Shown here: piece by piece, positions 1 through 6,447 of the stretch
Position numbering within the stretch: position 1 is the stretch's first letter
How the letters are laid out: the number at the start of each line of letters is the position of its first letter
Source of the DNA: Burkholderiaceae bacterium
GTDB taxonomy: Bacteria > Pseudomonadota > Gammaproteobacteria > Burkholderiales > Burkholderiaceae_C
DNA length: 12,922 nt
Reading direction: 5' to 3'
NCBI GenBank assembly: GCA_017999135.1
Contig: JAGOBT010000039.1
Location: 1-12,922 of the forward strand
Translations under genes and position numbers: made by a program
The notes under the pieces: model-generated
Seen by the model: only the letters and a program-made list of their open reading frames with translations
The model's database searches: none
What the model was told of the DNA's origin: nothing

Positions 1-1
1 C

Positions 2-1669
2 GACCAGGCCGACTACCGGCAACTGCAGCCCGCGGCGCCAGCCGGCTGGCAGGCCGTCGCCCTGCCCGACACCTGGGGCGCCCGTGGCCTGCCGCTGGCG
101 GGCCGGGCCCACTACCGGCTGACGCTGCCGCTGCAGCAGGCGCCGCAGGGCGTGTGGGCCCTGCGCATCGACCGCCTGAGCAATGTGCACAGCATCCAGG
201 TCAATGGCGTGCTGGTGCAGCAGCGCGGCGACGTGCTGTCGGCGCGCGGTGTGCCGCGGGTGCTGTCCACGCTGGTGGAGTTTCCGGCGGCGCTGCTGCG
301 GGTGGGCGACAACCAGATCGACGTGCAGTGGCGGCTGGCCGCGCGGGCTGGCATGTCGGTCGTCCTGGCCGGCCCCAGCGACCTGCTGCTGCCCGGGTAC
401 GAACGCGCCCGCCTGCTGGACCAGACCCTGCCCCAGGTGATGAACGTGGCCGGCGGCGCGCTGGCCGCGTTCCTGCTGCTGGTGTGGCTGCAGCGCCGGA
501 AGGAGGAGGCCATCGGCTTCTTCGGCGTGCTGTGGCTGCTGCTGTCCTTGCGCAACTACAGCTACCACGTCGACGCCACGCCGCTGCCCAGCCCGTGGGG
601 TGACGTGCTGTTCTTCGGTGCGCAGTGCGTCAGCGTGGTGCTGCTGGGGCTGTTCGTCATCGCCCTGTCGGGCGACACCCTGCCACGCCTGCGGCGGCTG
701 CTGCGTGGCCTGGGGCTGGTGCTGCCCGTCCTGGGGGCGCTGTTCGGCGCCAACGGCCAGCTGCCGTTGCTGCGGCAATGGATGTACCCGCTGCTGTCGC
801 TGCTGAGCCTGCTGGCGCTGGGCCTGCTGCTGCGCAGCCTGTGGCGCCGCCCCGGCCCGGCGCTGGCGGCGCTGGTGGCTGGCCTGGCGGCGGTGGTGGC
901 GGCCGGCGTGCATGACTACCTGTTCCTGCATGCGCGACTGCCGATCACCGGCATGTACTGGATCCCGCTGGTGGTGCCGTTGGGCTGCGTGAGCTTTGCG
1001 CTGGTGCTGATCCACCGGCTGGTGCGCGTCCTGGCGGTGAGCGAAGACCTGGCGCTGCGGCTGGAGGCCCGGGTGGCCGAGCGCACCCTGGCGTTGCAAG
1101 AAGCCGACGCCGCCAAGACGCGCTTCCTGGCCGCCGCCAGCCATGACCTGCGCCAGCCCGTCGCCGCCATCGGCCTGCTGGTGGGCCTGGCCCGCGACCG
1201 TGTGGCCGACGCCGGCCAGGCCGGCCTGCTGGACCGCATCCAGGGCGCGGTGCGCGCGCTCGAAGGCCTGCTGCGCGGCCTGCTCGACCTGTCGCGGCTG
1301 GACAGCGCCGCAGGCGCGCCGCTGCGCCAGGCCGTGCCGTTGCAGGCGCTGTTCGACGGCCTGGCCCTGCACCACCAGGCCGACGCCCAGGCCCGCGGCC
1401 TGCGCCTGCAGGTGTGGGACACCGGCATCGGCATCCCGGCCGACCAGCAGCAACGGGTGTTCGAGCCGTTCGTGCAGTTGCACGACCCGTTGCCCGGGCC
1501 CAGCCCCGGCCAGGGGCTGGGCCTGGCCATCGTGCGCCGGGCGGTCGACCTGCTGGGCCATCCGCTGGTGCTGCGGTCGGTGCCCGGCCGGGGCAGCTGC
1601 TTCAGCATCGGCCTGCCGCTGGCCGGTGGCGACCTGGGCGCACGGCCCGGCCCGGTGGCGCACCCATGA
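2..1669 (+). CDS. Membrane sensor histidine kinase, 7TMR-DISM type, 5'-partial, N-box segment missing
   Basis: The reading frame is open from base 2, so the N-terminus lies outside the window; the GTG at 152 is internal. The first ~140 codons look like an extracytoplasmic beta-sandwich domain (LPDTWG, YRLTLPL, SNVHSIQVNG), as in 7TMR-DISM receptors. About seven hydrophobic segments follow (roughly 440-1040), then a short linker rich in charged residues. The phosphoacceptor box is ASHDLRQPVAAIG, with the His codon at 1142-1144. The ATPase part shows a G1 box (DTGIGIP, 1418-1438), an F box (FEPFVQL) and a G2 box (GLGLAI, 1514-1531). ARGLRLQ (1391-1411) joins directly to VWDTGIGIP, so the N-box region that carries the Mg/ATP-binding Asn is absent. 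The family normally autophosphorylates and passes phosphate to a response regulator; this copy may be unable to bind ATP. No regulator gene follows in the window. The kinase family call is firm; its activity is doubtful. Confidence 0.88.
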   Translation, partial: DQADYRQLQPAAPAGWQAVALPDTWGARGLPLAGRAHYRLTLPLQQAPQGVWALRIDRLSNVHSIQVNGVLVQQRGDVLSARGVPRVLSTLVEFPAALLRVGDNQIDVQWRLAARAGMSVVLAGPSDLLLPGYERARLLDQTLPQVMNVAGGALAAFLLLVWLQRRKEEAIGFFGVLWLLLSLRNYSYHVDATPLPSPWGDVLFFGAQCVSVVLLGLFVIALSGDTLPRLRRLLRGLGLVLPVLGALFGANGQLPLLRQWMYPLLSLLSLLALGLLLRSLWRRPGPALAALVAGLAAVVAAGVHDYLFLHARLPITGMYWIPLVVPLGCVSFALVLIHRLVRVLAVSEDLALRLEARVAERTLALQEADAAKTRFLAAASHDLRQPVAAIGLLVGLARDRVADAGQAGLLDRIQGAVRALEGLLRGLLDLSRLDSAAGAPLRQAVPLQALFDGLALHHQADAQARGLRLQVWDTGIGIPADQQQRVFEPFVQLHDPLPGPSPGQGLGLAIVRRAVDLLGHPLVLRSVPGRGSCFSIGLPLAGGDLGARPGPVAHP

Positions 1670-1680
1670 CGCGTCCAGTG

Positions 1681-1697
1681 CTTCCGCCGGCCGGAAG
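1681..1697 (+). other. Short hairpin after the kinase gene
   Basis: CTTCCG-ccggc-CGGAAG forms a perfect 6-bp stem 12 bases after the kinase stop codon. No T-run follows, so it is not a classical intrinsic terminator. It may still protect the 3' end of the transcript. Confidence 0.35.
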
Positions 1698-1747
1698 CCC
1701 CGGTTGCGCAAATGAGAATGGCGCCTTGGCCGTGGGAGCGGCACATT

Positions 1748-1766
1748 GCAGGCTTGTCCAGCCTGC
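1748..1766 (+). promoter_or_regulatory. 7-bp inverted repeat just upstream of the dehydrogenase start
   Basis: GCAGGCT-tgtcc-AGCCTGC is a perfect inverted repeat ending 8 bases before the chosen ATG at 1775, where a ribosome binding site would lie. No Shine-Dalgarno sequence is visible there. It could be an RNA hairpin affecting translation or a DNA operator for a dimeric repressor. The sequence alone does not decide between them. Confidence 0.4.
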
Positions 1767-1774
1767 CTGCCGCC

Positions 1775-2944
1775 ATGACGACCACTGCCCCGCAAGACCG
1801 TGCCTACACCGACATCCGCGATGCGGTGCGCGCCCTGTGCGCCGAATTCCCCGACGCCTACCACCGCGAGGTGGACAGCCGCCGCGCCTACCCCGAGAAG
1901 TTCGTCGACGCGCTGACCAAGGCCGGCTGGATGGCCGCGCTGATCCCGCAGGAATACGGCGGATCGGGCCTGGGCCTGGCCGAGGCCAGCGTGATCATGG
2001 AAGAGATCAACCGCTGCGGCGGCAATTCCGGCGCCTGCCATGGCCAGATGTACAACATGGGCACGCTGCTGCGCCACGGCTCGAAGGCGCAGAAGGAGCT
2101 GTACCTGCCGCAGATTGCGACGGGCGCCCTGCGGTTGCAGAGCATGGGCGTGACCGAGCCCACCACCGGCACCGACACCACCAAGATCAAGACCACGGCG
2201 GTGAAGAAGGGCGACCGGTATGTCGTCAATGGCCAGAAGGTGTGGATCAGCCGCATCCAGCATTCGGACCTGATGATCCTGCTGGCCCGCACCACGCCGC
2301 TGGCCGACGTCAAGAAGAAGAGCGAGGGCATGTCGATCTTCATCGTCGACCTGCGTGATGCCATCGGCAAGGGCCTGGACGTGCGGCCGATCCCGAACAT
2401 GGTCAACCACGAGACCAACGAGCTGTTCTTCGAGAACCTGGAGATCCCGGCCGAGAACCTGATCGGCGAGGAGGGCCAGGGCTTCAAGTACATCCTGGAC
2501 GGCCTGAACGCCGAGCGCACGCTGATCGCCGCCGAATGCATCGGCGACGGCTACTGGTTCATCGACCGGGTCAGCAAGTACGTCAGCGAGCGGGTGGTGT
2601 TCGGGCGGCCCATCGGCCAGAACCAGGGCGTGCAGTTCCCCATCGCCGAGGCCTACATCGAGGTGGAAGCGGCCAACCTGATGCGCTGGAAGGCCTGCGA
2701 CCTGTTCGACGCCCACCTGCCCTGCGGTGCCGAGGCCAACATGGCCAAGTACCTGGCGGCCAAGGCCAGCTGGGAGGCAGCCAACGCGGCCATCCAGTTC
2801 CACGGCGGCTTCGGCTTCGCCTGCGAATACGACGTGGAACGCAAGTTCCGCGAGACCCGGCTCTACCAGGTGGCGCCGATCTCGACCAACCTGATCCTGA
2901 GTTATGTCGCCGAGCATGTGCTCGGTCTTCCCAGGAGCTTCTGA
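1775..2944 (+). CDS. Acyl-CoA dehydrogenase family flavoprotein
   Basis: A 389-residue protein, the usual length for FAD-dependent acyl-CoA dehydrogenases, which introduce an alpha,beta double bond into acyl-CoA and pass electrons to ETF. The N-terminal helical domain includes IPQEYGGSGLG (57-67). The flavin/substrate strand is MGVTEPTTGTDTTKIKTTA (124-142). VNGQKVWIS (151-159) and the C-terminal FHGGFGFACEYDVERKFRETRL are family signatures. The C-terminal position that carries the catalytic Glu in medium-chain enzymes reads APISTN, without Glu. A Glu is present in LNAERTLIA (E247), the position used by isovaleryl- and long-chain acyl-CoA dehydrogenases. The start at 1775 (MTTTAPQ) matches the family N-terminus better than the in-frame ATG at 1712, which would add 21 unrelated residues; neither has a clear ribosome binding site. 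It overlaps the next gene by one base and heads the operon. The substrate is unknown; a branched or dicarboxylic acyl-CoA is plausible from its neighbours. Confidence 0.93.
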   Translation: MTTTAPQDRAYTDIRDAVRALCAEFPDAYHREVDSRRAYPEKFVDALTKAGWMAALIPQEYGGSGLGLAEASVIMEEINRCGGNSGACHGQMYNMGTLLRHGSKAQKELYLPQIATGALRLQSMGVTEPTTGTDTTKIKTTAVKKGDRYVVNGQKVWISRIQHSDLMILLARTTPLADVKKKSEGMSIFIVDLRDAIGKGLDVRPIPNMVNHETNELFFENLEIPAENLIGEEGQGFKYILDGLNAERTLIAAECIGDGYWFIDRVSKYVSERVVFGRPIGQNQGVQFPIAEAYIEVEAANLMRWKACDLFDAHLPCGAEANMAKYLAAKASWEAANAAIQFHGGFGFACEYDVERKFRETRLYQVAPISTNLILSYVAEHVLGLPRSF

Positions 2945-4125
2945 TGCTGCCGCTGGAAGGCATCACCGTCGTCACGCTGGAACACGCGATCGCCGCGCCG
3001 TTCTGCACCCGCCAGCTGGCCGACCAGGGCGCGCGGGTCATCAAGATCGAGCGGCCGGGCGTGGGTGACTTCGCCCGCGCCTATGACACGCGGGTGAATG
3101 GCCTGTGCAGCCACTTCGTGTGGACCAACCGCAGCAAGGAGAGCCTCAGCCTGGACCTGAAGGCCGACGCCGCCGGCGAGATCCTGGACAAGCTGCTGGC
3201 CGGCGCCGACGTGCTGGTGCAGAACCTGGCGCCTGGCGCGGCGGCACGCATGGGGCTCTCGTACGACGTGCTGAGCGCGAAGTACCCCAAGCTGATCGTC
3301 TGCGACATCTCCGGCTACGGCAATGACGACGACAACCCCGGCCCCTACCGCGACAAGAAGGCCTACGACCTGCTGATCCAGAGCGAGTCGGGCTTCGTCT
3401 CGATCACCGGCACGCCCGACGAGCCCAGCAAGGCCGGCTGCAGCATCGCCGACATCGCTGCGGGCATGTATGCCTACACCAACATCCTGACCGCGCTGCT
3501 GCAGCGTGGGCGCACCGGCCGGGGCCGCCACATCGATGTCAGCATGCTCGAGGCCATGACCGAGTGGATGACCTTCCCGTTGTACTACGCGTACGACGGC
3601 GCAGCGCCGCCGCCGCGCGCCGGGGCGGCCCACGCCACCATCTACCCCTACGGCCCGTTCGCGACCGGTGACGGCAAGACGGTGATGCTGGGCCTGCAGA
3701 ACGAGCGGGAGTGGGTCAACTTCTGCGCCCAGGTGCTGCAGCAGCCGGCGCTGGCCACCGATGCGCGCTTCAACGCCAACGCCAAGCGCACGGCGGCACG
3801 CAGCGAGCTGAGGGCGCTGATCGAGCAGGCCTTCGGCAGCCTGACTGCGGCCCAGGTGGTGGACCGGCTCGACGAGGCCGGCATCGCCAACGCCCAGGTC
3901 AATACCATGGCCGACCTCTGGGCGCACCCGCAACTGCAGGCGCGTCAGCGCTGGACCGAGGTGCAGACGCCCGCCGGCCCGGTGCCCGCGCTGCTGCCCC
4001 CTGGCTGCACCCAGGCCCGCATGGACGCCGTGCCCGCGCTGGGCCAGCACACGCGCAGCGTGCTGGCTGGATTGGGCTACACGGCCGAACAGATTGACGC
4101 GCTGGCTGCGGCCGGCACCGTCTGA
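2944..4125 (+). CDS. CaiB/BaiF (class III) CoA-transferase
   Basis: A 393-residue class III CoA-transferase, which moves CoA from a donor thioester (often succinyl- or acetyl-CoA) to a carboxylic acid through an aspartyl-CoA anhydride intermediate. Family marks are the N-terminal LEGITVVTLEHAIAAPFCTR, LADQGARVIKIERP, the SHFVWTNRSKESLSLDLK segment, and AYDLLIQSESG with the likely catalytic Asp142. GRGRHIDVSMLEAMTEWM follows around 195-212. The start ATG lies in a TGATG overlap with the dehydrogenase stop, indicating translational coupling. It most likely activates the pathway substrate as a CoA ester, either before dehydrogenation or before lyase cleavage. It could also be an intramolecular transferase like mesaconyl-CoA C1-C4 transferase, but no specific similarity to that enzyme was recognised. 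Family call is firm; the substrate is open. Confidence 0.94.
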   Translation: MLPLEGITVVTLEHAIAAPFCTRQLADQGARVIKIERPGVGDFARAYDTRVNGLCSHFVWTNRSKESLSLDLKADAAGEILDKLLAGADVLVQNLAPGAAARMGLSYDVLSAKYPKLIVCDISGYGNDDDNPGPYRDKKAYDLLIQSESGFVSITGTPDEPSKAGCSIADIAAGMYAYTNILTALLQRGRTGRGRHIDVSMLEAMTEWMTFPLYYAYDGAAPPPRAGAAHATIYPYGPFATGDGKTVMLGLQNEREWVNFCAQVLQQPALATDARFNANAKRTAARSELRALIEQAFGSLTAAQVVDRLDEAGIANAQVNTMADLWAHPQLQARQRWTEVQTPAGPVPALLPPGCTQARMDAVPALGQHTRSVLAGLGYTAEQIDALAAAGTV

Positions 4126-4127
4126 TG

Positions 4128-4200
4128 CCGCCCCCCCCGAAGCGCCTGCGGCGCCTCCCCCCAGGGGGCACCGCCAGCGGCCCGGCAAAGCCGGTTCCGC
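4128..4200. repeat. C-rich intergenic repeat of three consecutive hairpins (Burkholderiales-type)
   Basis: The region starts with eight C residues (4131-4138) and then holds three hairpins. Hairpin one is GCGCC-tgc-GGCGC (4142-4154). Hairpin two pairs a C-run (from 4157) with GGGGG (4164-4168). Hairpin three is CCGGC-aaa-GCCGG (4182-4194). I recognise this C-run/hairpin/GGCCCGGCAAAGCCGG arrangement from memory as a widespread intergenic repeat of Comamonadaceae and related Burkholderiales; no search was run. It lies inside the operon, after the CoA-transferase stop codon, where it could stabilise or attenuate the transcript. Confidence 0.7.
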
Positions 4201-4243
4201 GTCGGTCGCTTGCTTTTCCGGCTCGCGCTGATCGCCATGACAC

Positions 4244-4247
4244 GGAG
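4244..4247 (+). promoter_or_regulatory. Ribosome binding site for the MmgE/PrpD gene
   Basis: GGAG lies eight bases before the ATG at 4256 and supports that start. It is the clearest Shine-Dalgarno sequence in this operon, as expected where the gene is not coupled to its upstream neighbour by overlap. Confidence 0.6.
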
Positions 4248-4255
4248 ACAACGAG

Positions 4256-5608
4256 ATGAGTGACACCACGACCCAGCTGGCGCAGTTCGCCGCCAGCCTG
4301 AAGTTCACCGACATCCCGGCGCCGGTGCTGCGCCGGGCTGAAGATCTGTTCCTCGACTGGTTCGCCTCGGCGCTGGCCGGCAAGGGCGCGCGGCCGGTGG
4401 AGAGCATCACCCGCTTCATGCGCCGCATGGGGCCGGACAGCGGGCCCAGCCAGATCCTGATCGACCGCAGCAGCAGCAGCCCATTGGTGGCGGCGGTGGC
4501 CAATGCCGCGGCCTCGCACTTCGCCGAGCAGGACGACGTGCACAACGGCAGCGTGTTCCACCCGGCGGCGGTGGTGTTTCCGCCGGCGCTCGCCGTGGCC
4601 CAGGCCATCGGCGCCAGCGGGGCCGATCTGCTGGCCGCCAGCGCGGTGGGTTACGAAGTCGGCATCCGGGTGGGTGAATTTCTCGGCCGGTCGCACTACA
4701 AGATCTTCCACACCACCGGCACGGCCGGCACCATCGCCGCTGCGGCCGCGGTGGGCTGGCTGCTGAAGCTGGACGCCGCCCAGATGCGCCATGCCTTCGG
4801 TTCGGCCGGCACCCAGGCGGCGGGGCTGTGGGAGTTCTTGCGCACGGCGGCCGACAGCAAGCAACTGCACACCGCCCATGCGGCCGGCGCCGGGCTGACG
4901 GCAGCCTATCTGGCGGCCGACGGTTTCACCGGCGCGCAGGCCATCTTCGACGGCAAGCAGGGCATGGCCGCCGGCATGAGCACCGATTCAGATGCCGCCA
5001 AGCTGGCCGACCGCCTGGGCACACGTTGGGCGCTGGCCGAGACCTCGTTCAAGTACCACGCCAGCTGCCGCCACACCCACCCCGCGGCCGACGCGCTGCA
5101 GACCTTGATGAAGGAACACCGCATCGCCGCCGACCAGGTGGCCAAGGTGGTGACCCAGGTGCACCAGGGCGCCATCGACGTGCTGGGCCCCGTGGTCGAC
5201 CCGCAGACGGTGCACCAGGCCAAGTTCTCGATGGGCACGGTGCTGGGCCTGGTGGCGGTGAAGGGCTTTGCCGGGCTGACCGAGTTCGACGCCGACTACA
5301 AGGCCGCGCCGGTGGTGGCCTTCCGCGACAAGGTGAGCATGGTGCTCGACGCCGAAGTCGACACCGCCTACCCGGCGCGCTGGATCGGCAAGGTGCAGGT
5401 CACAACGACAGACGGCCGCCAGCTGGCCGCGCGGGTGGACGAGCCCAAGGGCGACCCCGGCAACACGCTGAGCCGGCCCGAGCTGGAAGACAAGGCCCAG
5501 CGCCTGGCCGCTTACCGCGGAGGCGCCACGGCGGCCGAGATGCAGACGGTCATCGCCCAGGTCTGGGGCCTGGCGGAGGCCGCGACGGTACCGCGCTTCC
5601 TGGCATGA
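4256..5608 (+). CDS. MmgE/PrpD family protein (2-methylcitrate dehydratase / cis-aconitate decarboxylase superfamily)
   Basis: A 450-residue protein, typical of the MmgE/PrpD family. That family includes 2-methylcitrate dehydratase (PrpD), cis-aconitate decarboxylase (IRG1/CAD) and an iminodisuccinate epimerase, so the family alone does not fix the reaction. The helical domain begins LAQFAASLKFTDIPAPVLRRAEDLFLDWFASALAG. The conserved active-site strip is AEQDDVHNGSVFHPAAVVFPPAL (D93/D94, H102). SKQLHTAHAAGAGLTAAYLA holds Lys202, and SCRHTHPAADAL holds His273/His275. These fall at nearly the positions I recall for catalytic residues of human IRG1 (D93, H103, K207, H277). The start is set by GGAG at 4244. 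Its stop overlaps the next start as ATGA. In this operon it may make, dehydrate or isomerise the free acid that is then activated to CoA. It is not a canonical prp operon, since no methylcitrate synthase or methylisocitrate lyase of PrpB type is seen. Confidence 0.92.
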   Translation: MSDTTTQLAQFAASLKFTDIPAPVLRRAEDLFLDWFASALAGKGARPVESITRFMRRMGPDSGPSQILIDRSSSSPLVAAVANAAASHFAEQDDVHNGSVFHPAAVVFPPALAVAQAIGASGADLLAASAVGYEVGIRVGEFLGRSHYKIFHTTGTAGTIAAAAAVGWLLKLDAAQMRHAFGSAGTQAAGLWEFLRTAADSKQLHTAHAAGAGLTAAYLAADGFTGAQAIFDGKQGMAAGMSTDSDAAKLADRLGTRWALAETSFKYHASCRHTHPAADALQTLMKEHRIAADQVAKVVTQVHQGAIDVLGPVVDPQTVHQAKFSMGTVLGLVAVKGFAGLTEFDADYKAAPVVAFRDKVSMVLDAEVDTAYPARWIGKVQVTTTDGRQLAARVDEPKGDPGNTLSRPELEDKAQRLAAYRGGATAAEMQTVIAQVWGLAEAATVPRFLA

Positions 5609-6429
5609 GCGCGCTGCCGCTGCACCGCAGCCTGCTGTTTGTGCCCGGCCACCGGGCCGACCGCTTCGACAAGGCACTGGCCGCTGGCGCCAGCGCAGTG
5701 ATCATCGACCTGGAAGACGCAGTGGCGCCGTCCGACAAGGATGCCGCCCGCGCCGCGCTGGCCGCCTGGCTGCGGCCCGGGCACGCGGTGATCGTGCGCA
5801 TCAACAGCGCTGACACGCCGTGGTTCGAGCTGGACCTGCAGCTGTGCGGCGCGCCCGGCGTGGCCGGCGTGATGCTGCCCAAGGCTGAATCTCCCGATAC
5901 CCTGGCTGCCGTGTGCGCCGCTGGCGCCCGCGGCCTGCTGCCACTGGTGGAAAGCGCAGCCGGCATGGCCAACCTGGATGCCATCGCCCGCGCGCCGGGT
6001 GTCTGGCGCCTGGCCTTCGGCTCGATCGACCTGCAGGTCGACCTGGGGCTGAAGGACGCCACCGAGGACGAACTGCTGCCGTTCCGCCTGCAGCTGGTGC
6101 TGGCCTCGCGCCTGGCCGGCATCGGCGCGCCGGTGGACGGTGTCAGCACCGCCATCGACGATGCCGACCGCCTGCAGCAGGACGTGGCCCGCGCCCGCCG
6201 GCTGGGCTTTGCCGGCAAGCTGTGCATCCATCCGAAGCAGGTGGCCCCGGTGAACGCCGGCATGGCGCCCAGTGCGGCCGAGCGCGCCTGGGCGCAGCGG
6301 GTGCTGGCGGCGGCTGCGGCGTCCGGTGGTGCGGCGGTGGCGGTCGACGGCAAGATGGTCGACAAGCCGGTGCTGCTGCGGGCTGAAGCCATCCTGCGCG
6401 AGCCTGAGCCCGGGCGCGGCGCCTCCTGA
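5605..6429 (+). CDS. CitE-like (HpcH/HpaI family) CoA-ester lyase
   Basis: A 274-residue member of the CitE/HpcH-HpaI aldolase family, Mg-dependent TIM-barrel lyases that cleave hydroxyacyl-CoA thioesters (citryl, malyl, beta-methylmalyl, citramalyl) in a retro-Claisen reaction. Motifs are SLLFVPGHRADRF (9-21), IIDLEDAV (33-40), VIVRINS with Arg65, LPKAES (91-96), PLVESAAGM with metal-ligand Glu116, and LAFGSIDLQVDLG with Asp142. GKLCIHPKQV (204-213) is a further family signature. No citrate lyase alpha or gamma subunit gene is nearby, so it is probably a stand-alone lyase rather than the citrate lyase beta subunit. It overlaps the upstream gene as ATGA and is last in the operon. Its stop lies 13 bases from the stop of the convergent kinase gene. 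A product pair such as acetyl-CoA plus pyruvate (from citramalyl-CoA) is plausible but inferred. Confidence 0.93.
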   Translation: MSALPLHRSLLFVPGHRADRFDKALAAGASAVIIDLEDAVAPSDKDAARAALAAWLRPGHAVIVRINSADTPWFELDLQLCGAPGVAGVMLPKAESPDTLAAVCAAGARGLLPLVESAAGMANLDAIARAPGVWRLAFGSIDLQVDLGLKDATEDELLPFRLQLVLASRLAGIGAPVDGVSTAIDDADRLQQDVARARRLGFAGKLCIHPKQVAPVNAGMAPSAAERAWAQRVLAAAAASGGAAVAVDGKMVDKPVLLRAEAILREPEPGRGAS

Positions 6430-6447
6430 AGCGGCCCGTGGTTCAGG
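6425..6447. other. Inverted repeat across two convergent stop codons
   Basis: CCTGAA (6425-6430) and TTCAGG (6442-6447) are perfect complements flanking an 11-base loop. They contain the stop codons of both the lyase (plus) and the kinase (minus). With only 13 bases between genes this is the only visible candidate for transcript-end structure, and it has no T-run, so a terminator role is weak. Confidence 0.3.

Noticed and set aside
1712..1774. Upstream ATG for the acyl-CoA dehydrogenase
   Set aside because: It would add 21 Trp/Pro/Arg-containing residues not typical of the family and would run through the perfect hairpin; no ribosome site supports it.
2902..4608. A 568-codon minus-strand frame opposite the CoA-transferase
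   Set aside because: No recognisable motifs and biased composition; the plus strand carries an intact CoA-transferase.
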